Source: a virus
Reading direction: 5' to 3' (one strand)
DNA length: 60,886 nt
Virus record (IMG/VR): IMGVR_UViG_3300027851_000031
Coordinates: 1-60,886 of that record
The first letter of the stretch is position 1, and the number at the start of each line of letters is the position of its first letter. Under the pieces are notes generated by a model that saw nothing but the letters and a program-made list of their open reading frames with translations, was not told the DNA's origin and searched no databases. The position numbers were made by a program, and so were the translations under genes. Below, piece after piece: positions 25,129 to 33,439 of the stretch.

Positions 25129-26759
25129 CAGGCACCTCCAGCGGCGCGGCGGCGGGCCGTCATCGCGTCAATCTGGGCTTGGATGTTGGCCAGCTCCTCT
25201 TTGAGCTCATCCGTCTCCTCCATCTTCTTCAGGCGGTCCTTCTCCGCCTTCAGGCGCTTGTACTCCGGCAGGTCCTCCTCATCCACTTCGTCCTCCATCG
25301 GCGGACGGGTTCCGCCTTCGAGGTCCCCGGGGTTGAGGTCCAGGCCCGCTGCGCCCATGGCTTGGCTGGTCTCCTCCATGAGTTCTTCCCAGTCCTCCTC
25401 CTCATCGAAGTCCTCCGGAAGAATGCCGCGCATGCGCAGGGCTTCGAGGTAGGACTTGCGGCTGATGTCCCGCTTGTCGCGGGCGGCTTGAAGGGCCTGG
25501 AGCCCCACTTGGTCCTTCTCCTCCACCTGGAAGGACTTAACCAGCTCGATGCTTCCGCCTTCGGAGCCCAGGCGCATCCATTCGGCAGTGATGTCCAGGG
25601 CTTGGGCCACGGCGTCCTCGAACACACCCACCATCGCGGCCAGATCGCTGGAGGCTTCGGCGCTGTCCAGGGCGCGGGCGGTGGCGGTCGTTCCGCCCGG
25701 GCGCTTCTTCAGGAACTCCGCCCCGTAACCCGCCATTTGGGTTTCCAGGTCGTGGAGGTCATCGCGGCCCGCCTTGATCGCCTGACCGCCGTGCTCCACG
25801 TAGTAGAACCGGCCCGCCGGGTCCGGGTTGTACAGCACCTTGTTCGGGCCGATGACCACGGGGTCACCATCTTCCCCGGACGCCCCCGAACAGGCCAGGA
25901 GCGGGAAGCGGGTGACGGTGAGGATGTGGCGTTGGTCGGAGGTCGATTGCCAATGAGCCACGTTGAGGTGAGCCAGGTCCATCAGCGGCGGCTTCCCGTA
26001 CATGAAGCCGTCCCGTTGGGCGTAGAACGTGACCAGCGGGATGTAGGTCAGGCCGGTCTGCCACTCATCGACCACGGCCCAATCCTCCTTGCCGCCCTTC
26101 GCCTTCACCAGCTCCCAGAGTTGAACCCGCCCGGGCTCCAGGACCCTGATGCGTTGCTTCTCCACCTCCGCGAAGCCGTCCTGCTCCGTGTACGTTTCCA
26201 TGACGCGGACGTGTTGGAGGACTTCGACACCGTTGATGATGTCGGAGCGGGCGAACAGCACGCACTCCGGCTTGATCATCACCCAGTACGGGCGCAGGCC
26301 TTCCGCCCGGTCATCCGCCAGCGTGCGCGGCTGTCCGTCCTCCCGGGGCGCGGGCCGGGGGAAGTCGATGAGCACGTGGGCGAAGGCTTTGGCCATGCCC
26401 TCCCGGAACCAACGGCGGCAGAACACCGCAAGGTCGTTGCCTTGGAGGTCCACGTCATCCAGCACGGAGTCCTCCATGATCTCCGGCACGTCCTCCATCT
26501 TCATGTCCTCACTGAAGGGCTTGCCGCTGAGGGTGTCCAGCGTCTGGCTCACCATGTTGAGGAGGACGGCGCTGTTGAGGCGTTCCTCATAGCCCTTGTC
26601 CGTCTCCTCCGAGTGGCGGGGCAGGTACGTCTCCCCGGCGGCGCGCATGGTCTCCGTTCCGCCCAAGAGGGCTTCCATCAGGTGCCAGCGCGGGGCCATC
26701 GCGTCATAGGCGGCGGAGGTCGTTGCGGGGCTTTTCGGGTCTTTGTTCTGTTGGCTCAT
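25128..26759 (-). CDS. Portal protein, DUF4055 family
   Basis: At 543 residues this fits portal size. The N-terminal segment (YDAMAPRWHLMEALLGG, then GGTETMRAAGETYLPRHSEET) and the later LNMVSQTLDTLSGKPF and FLKKRPGGTTATARALDSA are characteristic of the DUF4055 portal family. Residues about 400-540 are acidic and helical and would form the crown or clip extension. It forms the dodecameric ring at the packaging vertex. It follows a virion protein gene and precedes the Mu F-like gene. Confidence 0.87.
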   Translation of the reverse strand: MSQQNKDPKSPATTSAAYDAMAPRWHLMEALLGGTETMRAAGETYLPRHSEETDKGYEERLNSAVLLNMVSQTLDTLSGKPFSEDMKMEDVPEIMEDSVLDDVDLQGNDLAVFCRRWFREGMAKAFAHVLIDFPRPAPREDGQPRTLADDRAEGLRPYWVMIKPECVLFARSDIINGVEVLQHVRVMETYTEQDGFAEVEKQRIRVLEPGRVQLWELVKAKGGKEDWAVVDEWQTGLTYIPLVTFYAQRDGFMYGKPPLMDLAHLNVAHWQSTSDQRHILTVTRFPLLACSGASGEDGDPVVIGPNKVLYNPDPAGRFYYVEHGGQAIKAGRDDLHDLETQMAGYGAEFLKKRPGGTTATARALDSAEASSDLAAMVGVFEDAVAQALDITAEWMRLGSEGGSIELVKSFQVEEKDQVGLQALQAARDKRDISRKSYLEALRMRGILPEDFDEEEDWEELMEETSQAMGAAGLDLNPGDLEGGTRPPMEDEVDEEDLPEYKRLKAEKDRLKKMEETDELKEELANIQAQIDAMTARRRAAGGA

Positions 26760-26774
26760 GATCGTGTCCTTTGG

Positions 26775-27875
26775 TTATTGGTTGGCCTGCGTCACCGTGA
26801 GGATAGCGGAAGGCGTGGCGGGCCACAAGGTCGGGTCAGCGGACGCGGGAGCGGCCAGGAGGCTGATGGAAGTATCGGTGACAGACCAGTACAGCTCCAC
26901 ATAATCGTCCTTGTTGAGGCTGAACAAGAAGTTCCAAGCCGGGACGATACACGTGCCGTTGCCTTCGATGGCCACCTTGGTGGCTGTATTGGCCACGGAT
27001 TGGCCATTCACCTTGGGCCAGAGGTACAAGAACCCCTGCGAGGAGGAGGACTTGGTCACCTGAAGGCTGAACTGGACGTTGTACAAGCCGGCACGCAGGA
27101 CCTTCAGCCGGGAGGTGTTCACCGGGTCCCGAACCACCCCTGCTTCGATGTCCGAGTGGTTCAACGTCACCGGATAGGCGTGATTCACCAGCGCGGCGGT
27201 CTGAGATTGCGAGGAGCTGAAGGAACCGAAGAACAGACGCTGGGGGAGGGTCGGGCGAACCAGCAGGACGCCCTCCGTTGCGCTCACCTTCAGCAGCGCG
27301 GCGACAGGGATGGACGGATGGGGCGGGGCGGGCTCCACGTTGGTCAGGCGTCCCGGGACGGAGGGGTGGAGGTACAGCAGCGGTTGCGCCAGGCTCCACG
27401 TCTCCCCGGACGCGGCCCCGGTCGTGTCGATGTTCCGGACCTTGCCCAGGAGCGTGACGGCTCCGGACGCCCCAGGGGTGATAGTCTCCGTGACCAGGCC
27501 GATGAGGTACAGGGGTTGGAAGTCGTGAGTGGCTGCGACCTTCGCGGCCTTGGGAAGGATGGTGGGGGAGTTCACCCCGGCGAAGCCCACCACGTCCCCG
27601 TCCACCAGGGCGGCTCCCGTGTCGTTGTACACGTCAATGTGCGCTTCCTTGAACAACTGGCCGATGACCCCGTTGCCCAAGTTCACGTCCAGCGTCCGCT
27701 CCGCCGGGTTCCAGGTTGCCTCCCCGGGCTGCGTGACGGGGATCGGGTTGCCGGTGTCGAAGCGGACGGACCGGACCAGCGGATTGGGCGGGACCTCCGC
27801 CACGGGGATGCTTGCGATGCCCACCTCAATCGTGATCGTGGACGGCTGCAGCGTGAGTTCGAGAGTGGTGCTCAT
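26775..27875 (-). CDS. Virion protein with a C1q/TNF-like domain (head fibre candidate)
   Basis: The protein is 366 residues. The N-terminal half is beta-rich and includes a typical phage decoration segment (YNDTGAALVDGDVVGFAG and LGLVTETITPGASG-like pattern). The C-terminal 130 residues, from about SFSSSQSQTAALVN onward, resemble a TNF/C1q-type jelly roll: LRAGLYNVQFSLQVTKSS and DDYVELYWSVTDTS are the expected strands. Such trimeric domains are found in phage head fibres. Its place between the terminase and portal genes also fits a head fibre. The host ligand is unknown. Confidence 0.68.
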   Translation of the reverse strand: MSTTLELTLQPSTITIEVGIASIPVAEVPPNPLVRSVRFDTGNPIPVTQPGEATWNPAERTLDVNLGNGVIGQLFKEAHIDVYNDTGAALVDGDVVGFAGVNSPTILPKAAKVAATHDFQPLYLIGLVTETITPGASGAVTLLGKVRNIDTTGAASGETWSLAQPLLYLHPSVPGRLTNVEPAPPHPSIPVAALLKVSATEGVLLVRPTLPQRLFFGSFSSSQSQTAALVNHAYPVTLNHSDIEAGVVRDPVNTSRLKVLRAGLYNVQFSLQVTKSSSSQGFLYLWPKVNGQSVANTATKVAIEGNGTCIVPAWNFLFSLNKDDYVELYWSVTDTSISLLAAPASADPTLWPATPSAILTVTQANQ

Positions 27876-28198
27876 GTCGTGATGTCCTTCGCCACTGGCA
27901 GTTGTACGGTTTCAGAGGAGCGGACAACCCCGTTGAGGGTCAGCTCGATGTCCAGGTTGTGAATCCCGGTCGGCCACCCCGTGGTCAGGTCCGAAGGAGA
28001 CGGGCGAAGGACGAACTGCCCAGGGTTCGTGTCCTGGGGGAGGAGGTCCGCCGTCAGGGCCGTCACCAGCACGTCCGTGTCGGTGCGGATTTGGGAGCGG
28101 ATCGTGAGGGCGGAGACGGACGCGGGCGAACCGTCCACCTTGTGTGTACAGGCCAGGCGGAAGGTGTCCCCCCGCTTGAAAGTCGGCAGTTGCGCCAT
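27872..28198 (-). CDS. Small beta-rich virion protein
   Basis: This 108-residue protein begins QLPTFKRGDTFRLACTHK and has a closing strand IHNLDIELTLNGVVRSSETVQLPV. This Ig-like arrangement is shared with small phage proteins encoded next to head or baseplate genes. ATG 28198 follows AAGGAGAACGAAC. It is coupled by ATGA overlap to the head-fibre-like gene, so it may attach that fibre to the capsid. Confidence 0.6.
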   Translation of the reverse strand: MAQLPTFKRGDTFRLACTHKVDGSPASVSALTIRSQIRTDTDVLVTALTADLLPQDTNPGQFVLRPSPSDLTTGWPTGIHNLDIELTLNGVVRSSETVQLPVAKDITT

Positions 28199-28230
28199 GT
28201 TCGTTCTCCTTCAACAATTTCAGTATTTTC

Positions 28231-28252
28231 GCCCGGGGACCGTCCCCGGGCA
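28231..28252 (-). terminator. Perfect GC hairpin after the large terminase gene
   Basis: GCCCGGGGAC and GTCCCCGGGC pair over ten bases with almost no loop, just after the terminase stop, followed on the transcript by GAAAATA. It lacks a strong U tract, so it may attenuate rather than terminate. Confidence 0.55.
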
Positions 28253-28256
28253 AGGC

Positions 28257-29789
28257 TTACATCTCCGATTGCTTGACACCACGCAGCTTCTTGCGTACAC
28301 GGTAGCGCATCGCGTCCCCGATGTGGTCCTCAGCGTCCGTGTCCACGTCATCCAGGTCCTTGTCGTCCCGGGGGAGCACGGGCAGCGTCTCCAGGGTCTG
28401 CTGACACCAGTCGAAGATGAACATGCCGGGCGTCTCCCGAAGTCCGCCCCCGGGCGGAGGACAGGCCCCCTTCAGCATCTTGCGTATCTGCTCCCAACCT
28501 TGCTTCCGGGAGCCCGGACCCTTGTCAGCGGGCGTCCAGCGCACGCCCTTCTTCTCCATGTCCACGGCGATGCTGTTGCCGTTCTCCACGTCATAGATGG
28601 CGGAGTCAGCGGGGCCGGGACGGACGCGGGCCGTCAGGTCCCAGTCCTCCTCCCGGTCCTTCACGCCCTGGGCGACATCGCTGGCCAGCATCCGCACACC
28701 TTCGTTGCGCGTTCCGTTCCAGCCATACCACTCCTGGATCAGGTACAGATCGCCCTTCACCCGCCCGTACACGCGGCCCTGGTACTCGAACGGCTCACCG
28801 TTGGACTCCGCCCACCACAGGACGGCGAAGGGCTTGGAGCTGCCCCAGTCGAAGCTGCGGTCAATCTTCCACCGCTTCGGGATGAGGTGGAGCGGGACGG
28901 ACGGAACCACGTGGACTTCGCCCCGCCACAGGTCATCGAACATGCCCCCGGCGATGATGTCCCAGGAACCGTGGAGCCAGGCTGCGAGTTCGGAGGGGTT
29001 CCGGGCGGCGGCTCGAATCTTGCTGATATACTCCGGGTCAGCGTGGAGCAGGATTTGGTTCTCATAGATGGAACCGTGGATGGCGACACGCGGCGGCTCC
29101 CGCTCCCCGTCTCGCATCGCGTCCGTGATCACCTTGCCCCGGTAGTGCGGAAGGCGGAACCGGGACTTGACCCAGTTGTGCCCAGGCCCGTAGGGGTTGG
29201 TGGTTGCGCGGTAGCAGCGGGGCATCCCGGGCTTCGTGGAGCGGCAGCACGACATCATGACCGTGTAGCACTTGTCATCCGCCCAGTTGCAGAGTTCTTC
29301 CCAGCCAATCCACGGGTATGCGTGGCCGTGGTAGTTCCAATAATCGTCCGGGGACTTCATGTGGCGCAGCAGCAGCTCCTCCCCGCCGGGGAAGGTCCAC
29401 TTGTGCTCCACCTTGTTGTAGCGGGCCATCGGGAAAATCTTGCGGAACCACTTGGTGGTTTTGTTGATCACGTCCGACAACTGCGGGTACGTCTGACGGA
29501 ACAGGATGCCCCGCCATTCGCTCCCGTAACCCTTCCCCACGTGCTGGAGGAAGTCCATCAGCAAGCAATCGGTCTTGCCCGGTCCCCGCGTCCCCTCATA
29601 CAGGACCTCGAAGATGGGCGTGGCCTGGAGGAAGGCCAGCTGGCTCCCGTACTGCGGACACCAGGTGGCTTCGTGCTCCTTGCCCGTGGTCGGGTCCACG
29701 TAGAACCCGCGCAGCTCCCCCTTGTCCACCTCACGCCACTCAATCGGGTAGTCCGGACGGGCCGGGACGGCGACAATGGGGGCGTTCAT
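28257..29789 (-). CDS. terL: Terminase large subunit
   Basis: The product has 510 residues. GTRGPGKTD near residue 67 is the Walker A motif and WIGWEEL, about residue 165, the Walker B with the catalytic Glu. The coupling motif and a C-terminal nuclease domain follow, with the first acidic residue in DRSFDWGSSKPF. The enzyme cuts concatemers and drives DNA into the procapsid through the portal. The start overlaps the small subunit stop by four bases. Confidence 0.93.
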   Translation of the reverse strand: MNAPIVAVPARPDYPIEWREVDKGELRGFYVDPTTGKEHEATWCPQYGSQLAFLQATPIFEVLYEGTRGPGKTDCLLMDFLQHVGKGYGSEWRGILFRQTYPQLSDVINKTTKWFRKIFPMARYNKVEHKWTFPGGEELLLRHMKSPDDYWNYHGHAYPWIGWEELCNWADDKCYTVMMSCCRSTKPGMPRCYRATTNPYGPGHNWVKSRFRLPHYRGKVITDAMRDGEREPPRVAIHGSIYENQILLHADPEYISKIRAAARNPSELAAWLHGSWDIIAGGMFDDLWRGEVHVVPSVPLHLIPKRWKIDRSFDWGSSKPFAVLWWAESNGEPFEYQGRVYGRVKGDLYLIQEWYGWNGTRNEGVRMLASDVAQGVKDREEDWDLTARVRPGPADSAIYDVENGNSIAVDMEKKGVRWTPADKGPGSRKQGWEQIRKMLKGACPPPGGGLRETPGMFIFDWCQQTLETLPVLPRDDKDLDDVDTDAEDHIGDAMRYRVRKKLRGVKQSEM

Positions 29790-30307
29790 TTCTTCTCCCC
29801 CTCCGGACGCCCGTGCGTCCCCTTCGCCAACTCACCGAACTTCTCCTGCCACTGGCTCAAGCCGTCCGGAGACGCGGGAATGATCAGGACCCCGGCCCCG
29901 GCGTTGCTGTAGGCTCCGCCCCCGGACAGGTCCTTGTCCTTGAACTCACCCCGGTTGGCGCGGAGAAGCATGGCCATGAGGCTGTCGCTGTACACCTGCT
30001 CATAGGCCACGATTTCGTCCTTGAACTTCCCGCCCAGGATCGGCTTGGAGGTTCCCTTGGTGGCGCGGCGGACGGCTTCCGCCACCAGCACTTCGTCCAC
30101 CCACATCTGCTTCGCAATCTCGCAGGCCTCATCGAACTCCGGGTCAACCTTCCGGTGCTTCGAGACGGTCCCCGGCTCGATGCCCACCAGTTCGGCAGCG
30201 CGGTACACAAGGCCCGTCTGGCGCAGGTGGTGCAGGTATTGAATTTTGCGCTCCTCCGTGAACTCCACGGGGGGCTTCGGCTTCATCTTCTGAATCGGTT
30301 TGGACAT
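29786..30307 (-). CDS. terS: Terminase small subunit
   Basis: I placed the start at ATG 30307 (173 residues) because AAGGAGGACGTG precedes it; the frame is open further upstream. Residues 15-80 form a predicted HTH region (LHHLRQTGLVYRAAELVGIEPGTVSKHRKVDPEFD) typical of small terminase DNA-binding domains. The rest is helical, with a flexible C-terminus. It recognises the packaging site and recruits the large subunit. It is the first gene of the structural operon behind the promoter at 30371-30400. Confidence 0.87.
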   Translation of the reverse strand: MSKPIQKMKPKPPVEFTEERKIQYLHHLRQTGLVYRAAELVGIEPGTVSKHRKVDPEFDEACEIAKQMWVDEVLVAEAVRRATKGTSKPILGGKFKDEIVAYEQVYSDSLMAMLLRANRGEFKDKDLSGGGAYSNAGAGVLIIPASPDGLSQWQEKFGELAKGTHGRPEGEKK

Positions 30308-30370
30308 CACGTCCTCCTTCGACATGTCTGAACGTCCCGGGGCCTCACGCCCAGGGACAATGTTGACAAG

Positions 30371-30400
30371 AGTATAGCGGGAGGGTGTGTTCAGGACAAG
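30371..30400 (-). promoter_or_regulatory. Promoter of the structural operon (P1)
   Basis: On the minus strand CTTGTC/TTGTCC precedes TATACT by 18 or 17 bases. It lies about 65 bases upstream of the small terminase start and downstream of the repeat element at 30471-30796. Confidence 0.6.
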
Positions 30401-30470
30401 GCGGCGGTGTCTCGCCCGCGAATACAAGATTTCAGGCAGCGCGGCGGTCTGCCGATGCCCAAGGAGGCAC

Positions 30471-30796
30471 TGCGCTTACCTTCCGCTTGGTTTGACCAGT
30501 TTTTACTTACCTTCACACAGTCAAAATCTTGTAAAGGTAAGCGCACAAAAAGTCCATAAAATCAACCCTTTATATATATTTATTATTATTATTACTTAAC
30601 TTACTTACCTTACTTACCTTGAATTTGCCGGAGGACTTCTGCTGGGCCTCCGGTCGATTTGTCGGGCGAAGTTCTTTTCAACCCAAGTAACCCAAGTAAG
30701 GTAAGTAATAATAATAAAAGCCCAAGCGGATCAAGGACTTACGTGCGCTTACCTTCATTCCTGAAAATCTGGTAACCCCAAGCGCACGCTTACCTT
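30471..30796. repeat. Noncoding iteron and dyad element, copy 2 (possible origin or control region)
   Basis: This gene-free stretch is the partner of 3045-3357. It has three exact AAGGTAAGCGCA 12-mers, at 30471-30482, 30534-30545 and 30744-30755, and a variant at 30785-30796. It shares the block with CATAAAATC, ATATATATT, TTATTATTATTATT and repeated ACTTACCTT units. A hairpin CCGGAGG/CCTCCGG occupies the place of the CCCAGG hairpin in copy 1; the loop sequences differ while the arms are conserved, as in a structured element. It separates the Cas4-like nuclease gene from the structural operon. Confidence 0.75.
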
Positions 30797-31437
30797 CAGA
30801 ACAGGGGCGCGGGGCGGGCATCCCGGGACGTGTTGAACCGGCATTCCAGTACGGGGCACCGGGGACAGGCGGGGTTGCCACGTTGTGACCAGTAGCCTTC
30901 GGCCTCCGCCCGTGCGATTTCGCCCACCGTGGTCTCGAACTCCGTGCGCAGTGCTTCGAGGTCCGCCCGGAGGAACTTGTGCGTGGTGATCTCCCCGGTG
31001 GACAGCCAGACGTACTTGCCCACCACTTCGTCCACGCGGGGGAAGTTCTCGAACGTGAGCAGGGCGTACATCTTCAGTTGGTCCGGGTCCGCGTGGGGCT
31101 TGCCGGTTTTCCAGTCCACCACCAGTGCGGCGCGTTCCGCGATGAGGGCCACGTCCAGTTTGCCCGCGAAGTCTCCGGCCCGCAGTTCCTCCTCCACGCG
31201 CATCGGATCGCTGCGTTGGGCAATCCGTTCGAGTTGGGCGCAGAGGCGTTCCGCGTCCGTCAGCTCCGGGGGCAGCGGGCTCCCCTTCTTCAGGCGGTCC
31301 TTCAGCTGGGCGTGGACGCGGACGCCCCGGCGGGCTTCCTCCGTCTCCTCCATCGTCACGTCCCGGGCGATGCGCAGCCGGAAGTACAGGTGCGGGCACT
31401 GGCGGAACTGTTGGAGGGAGGAGAAGGAGTGCGTCAT
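30796..31437 (-). CDS. Cas4/RecB-like PD-(D/E)XK exonuclease
   Basis: The 213-residue protein has a nuclease core: His42, Asp95 in GKLDVALI and VVDWKTGK with Asp108 and Lys110. It has one N-terminal cysteine (QCPHLYF, Cys14) and three near the C-terminus (CPRCPVLEC), the layout of a 4Fe-4S cluster in Cas4/AddB-type enzymes. There is no CRISPR array here, so a role in phage recombination or end processing is likely. It overlaps the upstream gene by four bases, and its end abuts the repeat element. Confidence 0.87.
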   Translation of the reverse strand: MTHSFSSLQQFRQCPHLYFRLRIARDVTMEETEEARRGVRVHAQLKDRLKKGSPLPPELTDAERLCAQLERIAQRSDPMRVEEELRAGDFAGKLDVALIAERAALVVDWKTGKPHADPDQLKMYALLTFENFPRVDEVVGKYVWLSTGEITTHKFLRADLEALRTEFETTVGEIARAEAEGYWSQRGNPACPRCPVLECRFNTSRDARPAPLF

Positions 31438-31799
31438 GTGGTATATCCTACCAGGATGGACGGCGGCAGCAGCAGGCTCCCATCAGCGGGCTTCCAGAGG
31501 TGGAGGCAGAAGGGGTGGTTGTTCACGTAGTTGGAGCGGGGCGGGTGGAATTGCACCACGGCGTCCTCCTCCGTCCAGAACAGGTCCTTGACCGCGCACA
31601 TCTCATCCCAGGTCGGGCAGCGGTCCTTCCGGGAGACTGACACGTGTTCCCAACCGGCCTGATCAGAGGCGATGGCGAACAGCCGGGGCTTGCCCGGGGT
31701 CTTCAGCAATAGCTCGAAGGCTCCGTTGTTGCCGAAGGTTTCGTCAGACGCAATGCGGCCAGTGCGCACGCGGAACTTCTCAGGGACGCGGAATGTCAT
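31434..31799 (-). CDS. Conserved phage protein with WDEMCAVKDLFW signature
   Basis: The product is 121 residues from ATG 31799. It contains the strongly conserved phage block WDEMCAVKDLFWTEED followed by VVQFHPPRSNYVNNH and CLHLWKP. I recognise the family from many phages, where the label is domain of unknown function. The conserved Cys, His and Trp residues could form an active or metal site, but nothing supports a reaction. It is coupled to the small cysteine-rich membrane protein gene before it by an ATGA overlap. Confidence 0.72.
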   Translation of the reverse strand: MTFRVPEKFRVRTGRIASDETFGNNGAFELLLKTPGKPRLFAIASDQAGWEHVSVSRKDRCPTWDEMCAVKDLFWTEEDAVVQFHPPRSNYVNNHPFCLHLWKPADGSLLLPPSILVGYTT

Positions 31800-31924
31800 A
31801 GCAGGTACCAAGTGAGGAGGACGGCCCAGAGGACGCCCAGGAGCAGAACGGAGCGGGGGAGGCGGCGCGGCTTCCGGTTCGGACAGTCACGGCCTTGTCG
31901 GCAGTTGTGGTTGCAGCAGCTCAT
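31796..31924 (-). CDS. Tiny cysteine-rich membrane protein
   Basis: This 42-residue gene runs from ATG 31924 to TGA 31796 with ATGA overlaps to both neighbours. The N-terminus MSCCNHNCRQGRDCPNRK holds four cysteines in a pattern (NCxQGRxCPxR) that recurs in small proteins of unrelated phages. A single membrane helix (SVLLLGVLWAVLLTWYLL) forms the C-terminus. The N-terminus is probably cytoplasmic, given its positive charge. The function is unknown. Confidence 0.8.
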   Translation of the reverse strand: MSCCNHNCRQGRDCPNRKPRRLPRSVLLLGVLWAVLLTWYLL

Positions 31925-32334
31925 GTCAGGTAGTCCCATACAAGATTGTCGTGAGAAGGTATCGGGCCAATGTTGACCCCTTTCAGCAATTCCTCAGCGG
32001 TTGCCTTTTCGTACAGCTCCGCCTTCTCCAAAGCCGTCTCAGCCTGCTCCAGTTGTAGTTTCAGCATCGACACTTGGCGCTTCTTCCGCATGAGGAAGCT
32101 GCGGACGGCGCTGGTGATGTCCGGGTAGCACAGGCGCTTTCCGGAGTTCTTGCTCACCCACTTGGCGAACTTGCGCTTGCGGAGTTCTTCCACGGTCAAC
32201 CAGGTCGGTGCGTAGGGTCCCACCACCCAGTAGCCCTTGGGCGTCTCCTTCACCACGCGGTACTTCTCCGCCTTGATCAGGAGTCCTTCGGGTTCCAGGG
32301 AGCCCTGGACGCGGTAATGTGGCAAGTCAGTCAT
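31921..32334 (-). CDS. Hypothetical protein with C-terminal coiled coil
   Basis: The product is 137 residues from ATG 32334, preceded by AAGGAGAAAACC. The first 60 residues look beta-rich, with a WWVVGPYAPTWL-like segment, and residues 60-100 are basic (KRKFAKWVSKNSGKR and MRKKRQ). A leucine/glutamate-rich helix (LKLQLEQAETALEKAE) follows. The composition suggests nucleic-acid binding, but there is no recognised domain. It lies in a chain of small overlapping genes. Confidence 0.68.
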   Translation of the reverse strand: MTDLPHYRVQGSLEPEGLLIKAEKYRVVKETPKGYWVVGPYAPTWLTVEELRKRKFAKWVSKNSGKRLCYPDITSAVRSFLMRKKRQVSMLKLQLEQAETALEKAELYEKATAEELLKGVNIGPIPSHDNLVWDYLT

Positions 32335-32348
32335 GGTTTTCTCCTTGT

Positions 32349-32765
32349 TCATACAACCCTCGTCACGTTCAGCACCTTGCGTTCCCACCACGTGGCCCAC
32401 TCCTCCGTCCAGGAGGTCAGCGCACGGTCGAACTCCGCGTGAATGTGCTTCCAATCGTCCGGGTGAATGCGGCGCACGCGGTAGTATTCCAGGTGCTCCG
32501 CCCGCCAGCCCAGGGTCGTTTCCACGTACTCCCCGGACTCCGGGAGGAAGTTGACATAATGCAGAATCGGGTCCCCGTTGTCAATGTAGATCACCTCGAT
32601 CACTTCGTGGCCGGGGTGGTCGTGGGCGTACTGCACCGCGTTCTCGAAGCAGCGGAAGTTGAACACGCCCCTCACCCCCTTGGGCTTGATCAGCTCATAG
32701 CGGGTGCGGACGAACCGACACAGCCGTTCATGAATGCGCTTTTGGGCGCTTGTTTTGCTCAGCAC
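32349..32765 (-). CDS. Hypothetical protein, GTG start
   Basis: The product is 138 residues. GTG 32765 lies inside the end of the upstream gene, with AAGGA eight bases before it; no ATG in frame is close. The sequence has Cys/Trp-rich segments (NFRCFENAVQYAHDHPGHEVIEVIY) and a C-terminal Trp cluster (DRALTSWTEEWATWWERK). No recognised domain is visible. It may be a host-takeover factor, but this is only suggested by its location among small accessory genes. Confidence 0.65.
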   Translation of the reverse strand: MLSKTSAQKRIHERLCRFVRTRYELIKPKGVRGVFNFRCFENAVQYAHDHPGHEVIEVIYIDNGDPILHYVNFLPESGEYVETTLGWRAEHLEYYRVRRIHPDDWKHIHAEFDRALTSWTEEWATWWERKVLNVTRVV

Positions 32766-33210
32766 GTTTCTTGTCCTTTGCTAGTTTGATGGCTTGTTCC
32801 ATATCGTTGACGGTCGCCACTTCCATCATCGCATCGTGTAGTTCCAGGAGGTCCCGGAAGGCTTGCAGCTCCGGAGCCCGGAGCGTACTGCGGCCCGTGG
32901 CCTTCAGCCGGTCCCAGACTTCTCGCAGCGCCACTTGAGACCTGATCAGGATGTCCTTGTACTCCCGCCCCCGGCCCATCGCCCAGAAGGCGTCCGCAAT
33001 CGCGTGAGCGGTGATCAGCGTGGTCAGGTCCGCGAAGGAAGCCCGCCCGGTCAGCGCGGCTCCGAAGGCCAGTTGGTTCTTCAGTTGACGGTCCACCAGG
33101 TAGCCTTCTTGGCAGCTGAGCAGGCTCACGCCTTCGGTGACGTACTCCATCGCATTCAACAACTTCGGCTTCGGGCGGTACTTCTTGCGCGGTTTCTTGT
33201 TATTTGCCAT
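32728..33210 (-). CDS. Conserved phage protein, helical, unknown function
   Basis: This 160-residue protein is mostly helical, with a basic N-terminus (NNKKPRKKYRPKPK) and basic C-terminus. The central region (LTTLITAHAIADAFWAMGRG and VALREVWDRL) matches proteins found in many phages, where it is unannotated. The basic tails suggest nucleic-acid contact. Start ATG 33210 lies inside the previous gene by eleven bases. Confidence 0.68.
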   Translation of the reverse strand: MANNKKPRKKYRPKPKLLNAMEYVTEGVSLLSCQEGYLVDRQLKNQLAFGAALTGRASFADLTTLITAHAIADAFWAMGRGREYKDILIRSQVALREVWDRLKATGRSTLRAPELQAFRDLLELHDAMMEVATVNDMEQAIKLAKDKKRAEQNKRPKAHS

Positions 33211-33439
33211 TGGCTGCAGCCTCCAGTTGGTTGAGGGTCGTGAGGACGGCGGCGGACTCGAAGCGGGCGCACACTTCGCAGGAGCCGTCCGGGAGTTCCT
33301 TCACGTTCAGGATTTCGCCCACGGGTCCGGTCCGGTTCAACAGGCGTACTCCGTACCCGGCGGGCGGGGCCTTGCGCGGAAGGACCAGCGTCACCCAGTC
33401 CGCTTCTCCACACAGGCGTCGGAGTTCCCCGGGGCTCAT
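33200..33439 (-). CDS. Small hypothetical protein
   Basis: The product is 79 residues, beta-rich (VTLVLPRKAPPAGYGVRLLNRTGPVGEILNV), with one cysteine pair near the C-terminus (CEVCARF). This may be a half zinc site or an SH3-like small barrel. It is coupled on both sides: the ATGA at 33436-33439 overlaps the upstream gene. Confidence 0.62.
   Translation of the reverse strand: MSPGELRRLCGEADWVTLVLPRKAPPAGYGVRLLNRTGPVGEILNVKELPDGSCEVCARFESAAVLTTLNQLEAAANGK

Noticed and set aside
25179-27962. A 927-codon open frame on the plus strand across the portal and neighbouring genes
   Set aside because: It runs antisense to three well-supported structural genes, has no ribosome binding site or recognisable domain, and such frames are expected opposite GC-rich, codon-biased genes. 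Similar long plus-strand frames elsewhere were dismissed for the same reason.
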